This document shows, one piece after another, positions 1-7,271 of a stretch of DNA of 14,330 bases. Origin of the DNA: CAJQQY01 sp964352225 (GTDB lineage: Bacteria > Bacteroidota > Bacteroidia > Chitinophagales > Saprospiraceae). Every line of letters begins with the position of its first letter. Positions within the stretch are counted from its first letter, which is position 1. The DNA is taken from the NCBI GenBank assembly GCA_964352225.1, contig CAYGRM010000160.1, forward strand, positions 1 to 14,330. Direction: 5' to 3'. The notes below the pieces were generated by a model. It was not told the origin of the DNA and ran no database searches. It saw only the letters and a program-made list of their open reading frames with translations. Position numbers and translations under genes: made by a program.

Positions 1-746
1 TAAATCATTCGCTCCGCAAAACTTGGGGGCATTTGAGTTGGACAAGCTGTCAAAAAATAAAATTGGAAAAAATCATTATGGTTAACTTTTTCATCGTAGG
101 CATCCCACCAATTATCTTTGGGTTTTTCTCGATTGATATTGACTAGTTGATAATTACCCATTGGCCCTTGGAGCCGTAAATTTTCTATTTTTTTCCCAAT
201 TTCAACTTGACCTTGTGGAGTTTGTAAGTTATAAATGTCCATCACTTGCATGGCATCCTGCCTTGAGTCAAGATTATATTTAGCAACAAAATTTTTAGCG
301 TCTTTTCCTTCGAAATCTGCAATAGTATTTAGTATTCCATGAATGACATCTAACCATGCCTCGTCTCGATTTTTCCATGCTTCAATTGGTTTATCACCTT
401 TTGGAAAAATCGGAAATTGAGCAATTGGATTTCCTTCAAAAAAACAATAGTTAATCAAAATTGGAACAATTCTAACTTGTCCTTTCTCATGGCGAGCAAT
501 CGCATTTTTAATTTCTACATCATTTATGTTATCTGATGCTATGAAATTTTTACTAACTAAAAACAGTATAATATTAGCTTGATTCAGTTTGGATTTTATC
601 GCCTGATCCCACTCATCCCCTACTTTTATTTTGCGATCATTCCATTCCTCCAATACGCCTTGTCTCACCAGGGCACTCATATGCTTGGCCAGTTCGTCTT
701 TATACTTTTCATCTTCGTGCGCGTAGCTGATAAAAACTTTAATCAT
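1..746 (-). CDS. TIR-domain conflict-system protein, 3' end cut by window edge
   Basis: The 248 codons present are open from ATG at 746 to the window edge, with no stop. Residues 1-105 read as a bacterial TIR domain: FISYAHEDE at 5-13, the W-x-D-R-x-I-x-x-G-x-x-W block at 35-46, IILFLVS at 59-65, and a helix with DVE in which Glu78 sits where TIR NADases have their catalytic Glu, followed by IVPILI at 93-98. Bacterial TIR domains of this type commonly cleave NAD+ or make cyclic ADP-ribose signals in anti-phage defence; that activity is inferred here. Residues about 180-248 (VNINREKP, then FYFLTACPTQMPPSFAERMI) resemble from memory the inactive-STAND (iSTAND) region found with effector domains in Bacteroidota. 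No partner gene is visible, because the continuation lies to the left of the window. The next gene on the same strand ends 166 bases upstream, so this is probably its own transcription unit. Confident on TIR, moderate on iSTAND. Confidence 0.85.
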   Translation of the reverse strand, partial: MIKVFISYAHEDEKYKDELAKHMSALVRQGVLEEWNDRKIKVGDEWDQAIKSKLNQANIILFLVSKNFIASDNINDVEIKNAIARHEKGQVRIVPILINYCFFEGNPIAQFPIFPKGDKPIEAWKNRDEAWLDVIHGILNTIADFEGKDAKNFVAKYNLDSRQDAMQVMDIYNLQTPQGQVEIGKKIENLRLQGPMGNYQLVNINREKPKDNWWDAYDEKVNHNDFFQFYFLTACPTQMPPSFAERMI

Positions 747-911
747 AATTTTTTTTCGAATAAAAGTAAATGGAATAAAATCGGTAGGTGTTTATTTGTC
801 ATTTGGTAATTTTCTTTAAAGTAAAGCAAAGAAAAAACAAGGAGAAATCAAATAAAAAGTTAATATATTTTTAGAGTAATATATCAATTTAAACAATTGA
901 CAATCAATAGG

Positions 912-1424
912 TTAAGCAGTTATTTTTTTACAAAATCCCAAAAGTCGATTTTGCACTTCCTCTGGAATTTTACCTTCCACTACAAATGTATGAACATCTC
1001 CACCATAATACATATCAAGATAACCGGCCGTTTTTTCAAAAGGCATAAAAAATCCCTCATACTCTTCGTTATCTGAACTGCAACAAAGTGCATACATTTC
1101 TTTTCCCGCTAATCCCCTCCCTTTCTCTTTTCGAATAGTCACTAGATCTGACCATCGATCTAAAAAGGTTTTCAAAATAGAACTCATCGAATACCAATAA
1201 ACATGTGTTCAAAAAACGATTTTGTCAATGGTCAACATATGTTCCGCCATTAAAAAGAAATCATCATTTATGTTTTTATGCTGATAATCATATCCTGAAA
1301 AATGATATTCTTGCAAATCCATCAGTTCTGAATTTGGCATTTTTTCTAATAAAAAATCAACCATCATTCGTGTATTTCCATCTCTTCGAGAACTACCAAA
1401 AATTAGAATTGTATCTTTTTTCAT
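912..1424 (-). pseudogene. flavodoxin-like NAD(P)H-dependent FMN reductase with an in-frame TGA stop
   Basis: One continuous reading frame runs from ATG at 1424 to the stop at 912, broken only by TGA at 1209-1211. The N-terminal part (71 codons) has the flavin-phosphate loop GSSRRDGNTR near residues 10-19. After the TGA the frame continues without any shift as THVYWYSMSSILKTFLDRW, matching the family motif ATPVYWYSMS..K.F.DR. The TGA therefore stands where the family has a small residue (Ala, Gly or Cys), and the following Pro is His (CAT). The rest of the fold is intact to the end, so the lesion is either recent or a sequencing error. Restart at the ATG at 1187 would give a 91-residue fragment lacking the FMN loop. 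The intact family are small cytosolic flavoproteins that reduce FMN or quinones with NAD(P)H; the substrate is unknown. TGA is a normal stop elsewhere in the window (end of the nuclease gene at 10683-10685), so general recoding is unlikely. Confidence 0.8.
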
Positions 1425-1633
1425 TTTCGCAATCTGATAATTAAATTAAAATGGTAAAATTATTAATTAGTCACGCAAGATTAAAATTGAAAACTCCAAA
1501 CTAATATTTCGTTCAACTCGTTTTCTCTAAATAATAGCCTTTATTCTAAATGAAGTTGTATGGGAGAACGGATAACGTCGATCGAATAAAGTCTAATATA
1601 CATATGTACTTTGTCCTACAAAATTTCCTTTTT

Positions 1634-2794
1634 ATGATACAAAAAATATATATCGCGACATGTCTTATCTTTTTCAGTTTCTTATTAAACGCTCAAAATG
1701 AAATTCCATCTAAAGACTATTTACAATGGGGAGAAATTAAAATGCCTATTAATGAATTAGTCAATGGAAGCAATGGGAGTATTAATATGAGTTTGGAAAA
1801 TGTTTTAGCATCTGCTAATGAACCTCTAGTTTTGATAAAAAACAACCAAGATGCTCGACTGGAAAGTTTTTATTTAATCATCACCAAGGATAACCTTACC
1901 TCTTCTCCAACCTTTCTTCATATCGAAGATTATGATAAAAAAAATGCCCTCAATATTCATGGAAAATCATTTATTGAAAAAAACCTAAAAGAAGGAGAAC
2001 GCATTTTTTTTAATAATTTGAAAGGGAAAGATACCGAAGATCATTTTCTTAATATTGAAATTTCTTATTCCACTCCTATGATGAAATTAAATTTCACGCT
2101 TCCTGATATTCCCAAAGGGGAAGTGTTTGGTTTTCAAATTCAGGAGTTTCCAAATGAACAATTAAAAATAAAATTAGATACAGCAGATGCGTCGATGGAA
2201 AAGATTTTTAATATATATAATAAACTAGAAAAGTATCAGATTATTCATATCCCTAAATTTAAAACCACTAGACGATATTTAACCAAAAAAGATAAGTTAA
2301 ATATTGAAGGTGTAAATAATTTCGACCTAGTAAATGATGAATCAATTCAAAGTATAGACCTAGGATTACTTCCTGAGTTTACTGATTATAATGAATTTAA
2401 TATCGAATTAAAGTGGGGTGAAATGATGACCACCGATCAACGAAGATCATTTAGTGGTGGAGGGAATGATGGAATTTTTATGGAAAACAGTTCTGGTCAG
2501 ATCATTAGATTTCTAGACTATGATAAGTATGATTTGCAAGAATCACTTGGCCAACGATTTACGCTTTCTCAAGGATATAAATCTTACCAAATTAAAAGGA
2601 TGAAAGTATATATTATCCCAAAGGACAAAGCTCCTTCAGCGTATCTTACTAATGATATTAACCATCCAGGTTTAGTAAAAGCATTGTTAGAAATCGAAGA
2701 AAATACCATGATTTTATTTACAGAAATCATTATTGAGCAAGATGTAAATGAATTGTTATATTTTCCAACTTCACTACTGATCGGGATTCAATAA
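1634..2794 (+). CDS. secreted protein of unknown function, two similar halves
   Basis: Not recognised with confidence. The frame is open from an ATG at 1550, but the ATG at 1634 is preferred because it places a signal peptide at the N-terminus (MIQK, hydrophobic core about 5-18, likely cleavage at NA/QN near residue 20). This gives 386 residues, exported to periplasm or beyond. Two halves look alike: QWGE at 31-34 and KWGE at 260-263 each start a segment, and each half has a stretch of the GERIFFNNL (121-129) or TMILFTEI (358-365) kind after a beta-rich region. These segments faintly resemble the C-terminal repeats of gliding protein GldM, but that is a weak inference. There are no catalytic motifs and no C-terminal sorting domain of the secreted-nuclease type. 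A TACTTTG at 1607-1613, close to the Bacteroidota -7 box, lies 20 bases before the start. The gene converges with the aromatic operon and shares its terminator hairpin. Confidence 0.7.
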   Translation: MIQKIYIATCLIFFSFLLNAQNEIPSKDYLQWGEIKMPINELVNGSNGSINMSLENVLASANEPLVLIKNNQDARLESFYLIITKDNLTSSPTFLHIEDYDKKNALNIHGKSFIEKNLKEGERIFFNNLKGKDTEDHFLNIEISYSTPMMKLNFTLPDIPKGEVFGFQIQEFPNEQLKIKLDTADASMEKIFNIYNKLEKYQIIHIPKFKTTRRYLTKKDKLNIEGVNNFDLVNDESIQSIDLGLLPEFTDYNEFNIELKWGEMMTTDQRRSFSGGGNDGIFMENSSGQIIRFLDYDKYDLQESLGQRFTLSQGYKSYQIKRMKVYIIPKDKAPSAYLTNDINHPGLVKALLEIEENTMILFTEIIIEQDVNELLYFPTSLLIGIQ

Positions 2795-2795
2795 A

Positions 2796-2831
2796 AAAAG
2801 TCGAATGCAAAATTAATCACAATCGACTTTT
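2796..2831 (-). terminator. intrinsic terminator ending the aromatic operon
   Basis: Nine-base arms AAAAGTCGA (2796-2804) and TCGACTTTT (2823-2831) enclose an 18-base loop. On the minus strand the hairpin runs into seven T's (2799-2793), so it should end the pheA operon 20 bases past its last stop codon. On the plus strand only four T's follow, so it may also help end the secreted-protein gene, whose stop codon touches the hairpin. Confidence 0.75.
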
Positions 2832-2850
2832 GGGTATCAAGTACTCAACT

Positions 2851-3936
2851 TTATTTTTTAAGCATCTCTGGCTTAGTAACTTCCATTTGATGATTAATAG
2901 ATTCTTGGTGAATCGCTTTTAAAAATTGAGCAATAAATTCTTCGCTCAATCCTTTTGATTCCCCTTTGACTATTCCTTTTTCCAAAATTTCATTCCATCG
3001 AACTGGTTGAAGAATAGAAATATTTTTAGCTTTTTTATACAAACCAATAGCTTCTGCTATTTCCATTCGTTTGCCCAACATATTTAATAATTCATTATCA
3101 ATTCCATCAATTTGAGCTCGTAATGCTTCAATACTTACCTTAGCATCACCATCCAATTCCTCATGTTTAATCACTAAATTTTTGACCAATTCTCTAAAGA
3201 CTGCCGGTGTAATTTGTTGTTTCGCATCACTCCAAGCTTCATCAGGATTGGGATGAGTTTCTGTCATCAAACCGTGAAAACTTAAGTCAAAAGACTTTTG
3301 GGCCACATCAGCTAAAGTATCTCTTCGACCACAAATATGACTATTGTCACAAATAATAGTTAGATCCGGAAATCTTCTTTTCAACTCAATAGGAATTTGC
3401 CAAAGTGGTTCATTTCGATAAGAACTATTTCCAGCTAAAGAAAAGCCTCGATGGATTACCCCAACTCTTTGGATTCCAGCATTATAAATTCTTTCGATCG
3501 CTCCAATCCATAAATTCAAATCTGGATTAATAGGATTTTTAATTAAAATCGGCACGTCAACTCCTTCTACAGCATCTGCAATTTCTTGAACGGCAAATGG
3601 GCTTACGGTAGTTCTTGCACCAATCCACAATAAATCGATATTATGTTTTAAGGCTTCGAAAACATGTTGAGTTTTGGCGACCTCGGTTGTTACTTTCATT
3701 CCAGTTTCTTGCTTTACTCTGGTAAGCCAAGGTAAACCAATTTTACCAACTCCTTCGAAAGCATTTGGTCGAGTTCGAGGCTTCCAAATTCCTGCTCGAA
3801 AGAAATCGATGTTTTGATCTTTTAGCCCATGAGCAGTTTCTAAAACTTGTGCTTCTGTTTCAGCACTACATGGACCAGCGATAAGGATTGGTTGACCTGG
3901 TTCTTTTTCTACAAGGGGTTTAAATTGCATTTCCAT
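2851..3936 (-). CDS. bifunctional DAHP synthase (type I-beta) / chorismate mutase
   Basis: A fusion of the first shikimate enzyme (phosphoenolpyruvate + erythrose 4-phosphate to DAHP) with chorismate mutase (chorismate to prephenate), cytosolic. Residues 1-255 are the KDO8P-like DAHP synthase barrel: GPCSAE at 21-26 with metal ligand Cys23, KPRTRP at 52-57, LWIGARTT at 103-110, KNPINPD at 133-139, IHRGFS at 161-166, DNSH at 197-200 with His200, and ETHPNPDEAWSD at 226-237. Residues about 268-350 are an AroQ-fold chorismate mutase, with Arg273, Arg290 and Lys301 placed like the substrate-binding residues of the E. coli mutase. The mutase lies at the C-terminus, as in the Porphyromonas gingivalis type enzyme, where prephenate feedback acts through the mutase domain; such control is inferred here. 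The 361-residue length is normal. It is the last gene of the operon, 70 bases after tyrA. No symbol is given because usage varies (aroG, aroA, aroF). Confidence 0.95.
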   Translation of the reverse strand: MEMQFKPLVEKEPGQPILIAGPCSAETEAQVLETAHGLKDQNIDFFRAGIWKPRTRPNAFEGVGKIGLPWLTRVKQETGMKVTTEVAKTQHVFEALKHNIDLLWIGARTTVSPFAVQEIADAVEGVDVPILIKNPINPDLNLWIGAIERIYNAGIQRVGVIHRGFSLAGNSSYRNEPLWQIPIELKRRFPDLTIICDNSHICGRRDTLADVAQKSFDLSFHGLMTETHPNPDEAWSDAKQQITPAVFRELVKNLVIKHEELDGDAKVSIEALRAQIDGIDNELLNMLGKRMEIAEAIGLYKKAKNISILQPVRWNEILEKGIVKGESKGLSEEFIAQFLKAIHQESINHQMEVTKPEMLKK

Positions 3937-4006
3937 TTTTAATCTAATTTAAATTATAAATTATTACCTGTCAAAAAACTCGACAAGCTGTTTCATTTGA
4001 TTTTTT

Positions 4007-4849
4007 CTATGAGTTTAAAATCCTTTTGATATCATTGGATTGTTCAATCAAGTCATGAATTTTAGCAAAATCCTTTTTGATTAGCAGAGTTCTAAATTTT
4101 GATAATGAATTAATATGTTCATCTAAAACATCTAATACATTATCTCGGTTTTGTTGAAAAACAGGTACCCACATATTGGCAGAACTTTTTGCTAATCGAA
4201 CAGTCGAGCTAAAACCTGAACTTGCCAAATCCAAAATCGTTTTTTCATCTTTCTCTTTTTCTAAAACGGTCAACGCCAAAGCGAATGAACTAATGTGAGA
4301 AATATGAGAAATGTAAGCTGTATGAATATCATGTGATTTTGCATCCATATAAATCAAATTCATCTCCATAGATTTATACATTTTCTCTATCAATTCAACA
4401 GCTTCTTTTTTCGATTGTTCTGCGTCACAGATGACAGTTGTCTTTTTGCTGAATAGATTTGGAATTGCAGCTTCTGGCCCTGAGTGTTCGGTTCCTGCCA
4501 TAGGATGTGTTCCAAGGTATTGAGCTCGTTTTGGATGATGCTTGACACTTTCCATTAACTCAGCTTTTGTCGATCCAACATCAATTACTACTTGATTGTC
4601 AACTAAGTCCAACACTTTGGGTAAAACTTGTAACATGGCATTTACAGGAATGGAAAGAATGATAATATCTGATTCTTTTACCGAATTTTCCAAATCCATA
4701 TCATCATCTATTAACCTTCTCCGAACTGCTTTATCCAAATTTTCTTGGCTCTTGTCCACTCCGATAATTCTTTTGGCAAATCCATTTTCTTTTAAACTGA
4801 TCGCCATTGAACCACCGATGAGTCCAACTCCTATGATTGTAATTGTCAT
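4007..4849 (-). CDS. tyrA: prephenate dehydrogenase
   Basis: Oxidatively decarboxylates prephenate to 4-hydroxyphenylpyruvate with NAD(P)+, the committed step to tyrosine, in the cytosol. The N-terminal Rossmann fold shows GVGLIGG at 7-13, with Asp32 (GVD) at the end of the second strand, which favours NAD+. DVGSTK at 90-95 and the substrate motif THPMAGTEHSG at 114-124 are present; His115 corresponds to the catalytic His of the family, and Ser93 is also conserved. The C-terminal helical dimerisation domain follows to residue 280. No ACT or chorismate mutase domain is fused; the mutase activity comes from the downstream gene. It starts 46 bases after the aminotransferase, and an A-rich stretch precedes the ATG rather than a Shine-Dalgarno site. 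It belongs to the attenuated pheA operon. Confidence 0.95.
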   Translation of the reverse strand: MTITIIGVGLIGGSMAISLKENGFAKRIIGVDKSQENLDKAVRRRLIDDDMDLENSVKESDIIILSIPVNAMLQVLPKVLDLVDNQVVIDVGSTKAELMESVKHHPKRAQYLGTHPMAGTEHSGPEAAIPNLFSKKTTVICDAEQSKKEAVELIEKMYKSMEMNLIYMDAKSHDIHTAYISHISHISSFALALTVLEKEKDEKTILDLASSGFSSTVRLAKSSANMWVPVFQQNRDNVLDVLDEHINSLSKFRTLLIKKDFAKIHDLIEQSNDIKRILNS

Positions 4850-4895
4850 TTTTTTTCATTCAATTTTTAATTCCCCAAAAGGAAAAAACTTAGCA

Positions 4896-6074
4896 CTATT
4901 TCCCCATTGAGACCAGGGTATTTCTTTTTATCCGTTCTAAACTTTTCTCTAGGATCTCGATTTCATTACACAATGAGAGCCGAATAAACTGATCCCCTTG
5001 TGATCCAAAAATTCCTCCTGGAGTTAAGAACACATTCGTATCGTATAAAATCTCATCTGATAACGCATAACCGTCCGTATAGTTACTTGGAATTTTTGCC
5101 CAAACGAACATTCCTCCTTGATCTTTACGATAGGTACAGTTTAGCTGATCTAGGATTTTAAAAACAATTTCTCGACGTTCTCGATAAATTTTATTTAAGT
5201 TAGAAAACCATTCAGGTGGATTATTCAAAGCCTCTACTGCTCCTAATTGAAGAGGTAAAAACATTCCTGAATCCATGTTACTTTTAAATTTCATCACAAT
5301 ATCAATCCATTCTTTTTTTCCAAGCAACATTCCAATTCTCCAGCCAGCCATGTTATGAGATTTACTCAATGAATTTAATTCAAGCACAACTTCATTTGCA
5401 CCTTCCATCGACAATAAACTTGTAGGTCGATCTCGTAATATAAAACTGTATGGATTATCATTGACTAACAAAATTTCATTCCGTTTTGCAAATGAAATTA
5501 ACTGTCTCAAAAACCCTTCACTTGCTGCAGCACCAGTTGGCATATTGGGAAAATTGACCCACATAATTTTCACTTTACTCAAATCTTGCTGCTCTAATTT
5601 TTCCAAATCAGGCATCCAACCAAGTTCTTCTTCCAAGTTATAATTAACCACCTTAGCTCCTGCTAACATCGAAGCAGATCGATAAGTAGGATAACCCGGA
5701 TTAGGAACTAATGCTTCATCACCTTTCTCCAAAAAACTCATCGCAATATGCATAATGCCTTCCTTGGATCCAATGAGCGGTAAAATCTCATTATCTGGAT
5801 TAAGCTCTACTTGATAATATTTTTGATACCAGCTCGCAATTCCTTGTCGTAATTCAAGTGCGCCTCGATAACTTTGATACCCATGTTTGTTATTTTCCCA
5901 AATTGCTTCTTCCATTTTTTTTCGAGATGCATCAGAAGGAGGTAAATCAGGATTCCCAATTCCAAGGTTAATGATATCCTTTCCCGATGCTCGTAGTTCA
6001 GCAATTTCTTTTAACTTTTTGGAAAAATAATATTCCTTAACTGAGTCTAACCTACTGGCTTGTTTAATTTTCAT
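4896..6074 (-). CDS. class I/II PLP aminotransferase, probable aromatic/prephenate transaminase
   Basis: A fold-type I PLP aminotransferase of 392 residues, normal length. Motifs in order: NLGIGNPDLPPS at 36-47, GSKEGI at 102-107, the cofactor-binding NMPTG at 177-181, NDNPYS at 205-210 with Asp206 facing the pyridine nitrogen, and SLSKSHNMAGWR at 235-246 with Lys238 as the Schiff-base lysine and Arg246 nearby. The sequence looks like the DapL/AspC-related subgroup common in Bacteroidota. Its place between pheA and tyrA argues that it transaminates phenylpyruvate and 4-hydroxyphenylpyruvate (or prephenate to arogenate) with glutamate or aspartate as donor. That substrate choice is inferred from context; LL-diaminopimelate or alanine/aspartate activity cannot be excluded. 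Its start overlaps the end of pheA by 11 bases, indicating translational coupling. Confidence 0.88.
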   Translation of the reverse strand: MKIKQASRLDSVKEYYFSKKLKEIAELRASGKDIINLGIGNPDLPPSDASRKKMEEAIWENNKHGYQSYRGALELRQGIASWYQKYYQVELNPDNEILPLIGSKEGIMHIAMSFLEKGDEALVPNPGYPTYRSASMLAGAKVVNYNLEEELGWMPDLEKLEQQDLSKVKIMWVNFPNMPTGAAASEGFLRQLISFAKRNEILLVNDNPYSFILRDRPTSLLSMEGANEVVLELNSLSKSHNMAGWRIGMLLGKKEWIDIVMKFKSNMDSGMFLPLQLGAVEALNNPPEWFSNLNKIYRERREIVFKILDQLNCTYRKDQGGMFVWAKIPSNYTDGYALSDEILYDTNVFLTPGGIFGSQGDQFIRLSLCNEIEILEKSLERIKRNTLVSMGK

Positions 6075-6978
6075 ACTTATTTCCTTTTTGGTAAGTACCT
6101 AAAATTCTTAATTCTAATGTGTGTTTTTTGATCACATTGATTATGCTTTCAAAGTCTTTATTTTCGTCCAATAAAAAATCTACAAAAAATAGATATTCAA
6201 ATTCACTATCTAAAAGTGGGGCAGATTGGATCTTGGTCAAATTTGTTTTACACAAGGCCAATGCTCCCAAAACTTGATGCAAACTTCCCACTTCATGAGG
6301 TAGTGTGAAACAAATTGAAACTTTATCAAAGTCGGTATTCACAGGGCTTTCCGTCCGATCTAAAACTAAAAACCGAGTATAATTTTTCTTATAAGTTTCT
6401 ATGCTTTGACCAATCATTTCCAACCCGTACATTTCTGCGGCTAAGCTGCTAGCTATTGCTCCAGTATTTTTTAGTTGTCCATCACGAACTCTTTTGGCAC
6501 TCAAAGCGGTATCTTCCGATTCAATCAATTTTACGTGTGGATATTGTTGGAAAAACTTTTGACATTGAGCTATCGCAACTGGATGCGAATAGACTTCTGT
6601 CAAATCCTCAACTTTCACCCCAGGCATCACCATTAAATTTTGTTGAATCCGCAAATAGACTTCCCCAACAACATGCAATTTGGAATGATTGAGTAATTGA
6701 TAATTATTTAAAATACTGCCAGCAATCGTATTTTCAATTGCCATCAAAGCATGATCTGTAATTGATTTATCTTCGGCCTTGATCATTAACTCATCAAAAG
6801 TATCTGCTGGGATTATTTCCAATTCTTTATCCTTAAAAAATCTCCTTGCCGCAATGTGGTGAAAAGCACCTGAAACTCCTTGTATGGCAATCCTCGGTTG
6901 CCTAGCTAATTCTGAACTCACATCTGAAATCTCCACAATTTTCTCTTCCTCTGATTTTAAGTTTTTGTAATTACTCAT
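6064..6978 (-). CDS. pheA: prephenate dehydratase with ACT domain
   Basis: Decarboxylates and dehydrates prephenate to phenylpyruvate, the committed step to phenylalanine. After a 27-residue N-terminal extension, the dehydratase domain covers about 28-207: RIAIQGVSGAFHHIAARRFF at 29-48, IENTIAGSI at 81-89, SHPVAIAQC at 131-139, and the catalytic TRF motif at 201-203. An ACT domain follows at about 217-296 (FTLPHEVGSLHQVLGAL, then NLTKIQSAP at 246-254). The usual Phe-binding ESRP motif reads QSAP here, so allosteric inhibition by Phe may differ from E. coli. There is no chorismate mutase domain; that function is carried by the last gene of the operon. This is the first structural gene behind two attenuators; its ATG lies 24 bases past the second terminator's T-tract. 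The end overlaps the aminotransferase start by 11 bases. Confidence 0.95.
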   Translation of the reverse strand: MSNYKNLKSEEEKIVEISDVSSELARQPRIAIQGVSGAFHHIAARRFFKDKELEIIPADTFDELMIKAEDKSITDHALMAIENTIAGSILNNYQLLNHSKLHVVGEVYLRIQQNLMVMPGVKVEDLTEVYSHPVAIAQCQKFFQQYPHVKLIESEDTALSAKRVRDGQLKNTGAIASSLAAEMYGLEMIGQSIETYKKNYTRFLVLDRTESPVNTDFDKVSICFTLPHEVGSLHQVLGALALCKTNLTKIQSAPLLDSEFEYLFFVDFLLDENKDFESIINVIKKHTLELRILGTYQKGNKYEN

Positions 6979-7002
6979 TTGTTATTTGTGTTTTGATATG
7001 TC

Positions 7003-7031
7003 AAAAAAAAAAGCCCTCAAGTGAGGACTTT
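7003..7031 (-). terminator. attenuator terminator B, just upstream of pheA
   Basis: On the minus strand AAAGTCCTCA (7031-7022) pairs with TGAGGGCTTT (7019-7010), with one G-U pair and the closing bases probably open to allow a loop. A run of ten T's (7012-7003) follows. This is a textbook intrinsic terminator placed between leader B and the pheA ATG at 6978. Confidence 0.88.
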
Positions 7032-7073
7032 GATTTTTATTCTTAGAATAAAATAGATCAAATATATATCCTC
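7023..7073 (-). promoter_or_regulatory. predicted antiterminator hairpin of attenuator B
   Basis: Three paired blocks can be drawn by eye. GAGGAT (7073-7068) pairs with GTCCTC (7028-7023), with one G-U pair; TTTGAT (7062-7057) pairs with ATCAAA (7034-7029); and TTTTATTC (7053-7046) pairs with GAATAAAA (7042-7035) across a three-base loop. Five bases bulge between the first two blocks and three between the last two. The total is 20 pairs. The fold uses bases 7023-7031 of the terminator 5' arm, so it and terminator B exclude each other. Read from the sequence; no folding energy was computed. Confidence 0.7.
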
Positions 7074-7074
7074 C

Positions 7075-7092
7075 TTTACGATGCATCGTAAA
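7075..7092. repeat. 18-bp perfect palindrome over the leader B stop codon
   Basis: TTTACGATGCATCGTAAA reads the same on both strands. As RNA it can fold into a seven-base-pair hairpin with a TGCA loop, spanning codon 16 (Phe) to the base after the stop of leader B. It is well placed to be the pause or 1:2 hairpin of the attenuator, blocked when a ribosome sits on Phe16 or Tyr17. A DNA-level operator is the alternative. Confidence 0.6.
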
Positions 7093-7138
7093 ACCAGAAA
7101 CCATAATAAAAATAAAATGCATTGGTTATGATCTTCAT
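7076..7138 (-). CDS. leader peptide B of the aromatic attenuator (20 aa)
   Basis: ATG at 7138 with an A-rich upstream stretch, stop TAA at 7078-7076. The 20-residue peptide is MKIITNAFYFYYGFWFYDAS. Nine of the ten residues 8-17 are aromatic: four Phe (TTT, TTT, TTC, TTT), four Tyr (three TAT, one TAC) and one Trp. Such a run is far beyond chance in a 20-codon ORF and matches the logic of pheL and trpL leaders in enterobacteria, though nothing here is homologous to them. The last five codons and the stop lie in an 18-base perfect palindrome (7075-7092), and AGGAGG (7075-7070) follows the stop directly. A ribosome stalled in the aromatic run would leave the antiterminator strand free; one that reaches the stop would cover it. 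The ORF stops 45 bases before terminator B and 98 bases before pheA. Function is inferred from codons and structure. Confidence 0.9.
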   Translation of the reverse strand: MKIITNAFYFYYGFWFYDAS

Positions 7139-7204
7139 TATTCTGTATTTAGTTTTGTGGTGTTTTACTTAGTTTTTAACTTCGTAAAATCTTAATAATC
7201 TGCC

Positions 7205-7247
7205 AACAAAAAAGAGTTCCTAAATATTTTAGGAACTCTTTTTTGTT
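7205..7247 (-). terminator. attenuator terminator A
   Basis: A perfect 20-bp inverted repeat (7205-7224 with 7228-7247), with a three-base loop. On the minus strand its core is GAGTTCCTA...TAGGAACTC followed by TTTTTTG. It is symmetrical and could end transcription on both strands. Position decides its role: it follows leader ORF A by 24 bases and precedes leader ORF B. It could also catch msrB read-through. Confidence 0.85.
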
Positions 7248-7271
7248 ATAAAAACATATTCGATATAGCCC

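Noticed and set aside
579..809. Plus-strand open frame of 76 codons
   Set aside because: It is antisense to the TIR gene, whose frame shows clear domain motifs; the plus-strand peptide has none.
1209..1211. Selenocysteine codon or general TGA recoding in the reductase
   Set aside because: No hairpin is evident directly after the TGA, TGA ends the nuclease gene normally, and no selenium gene is in view. Kept only as a remote alternative to a nonsense mutation or sequence error.
1550..1633. Longer start for the secreted protein, 28 extra residues
   Set aside because: The extension would bury the signal peptide, and its residues look non-coding; the ATG at 1634 begins with a proper lysine and hydrophobic core.
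3967..3987. CCTGTC/GACAAG hairpin between tyrA and the DAHP synthase gene as a terminator
   Set aside because: Only six pairs with one G-U, and no T-tract follows on the operon strand. An operon-internal terminator is not supported.
7205..7247. Inverted repeat as a protein-binding operator or mobile-element end
   Set aside because: It carries a T-tract and sits exactly after an aromatic leader ORF, so an attenuator terminator explains it better.
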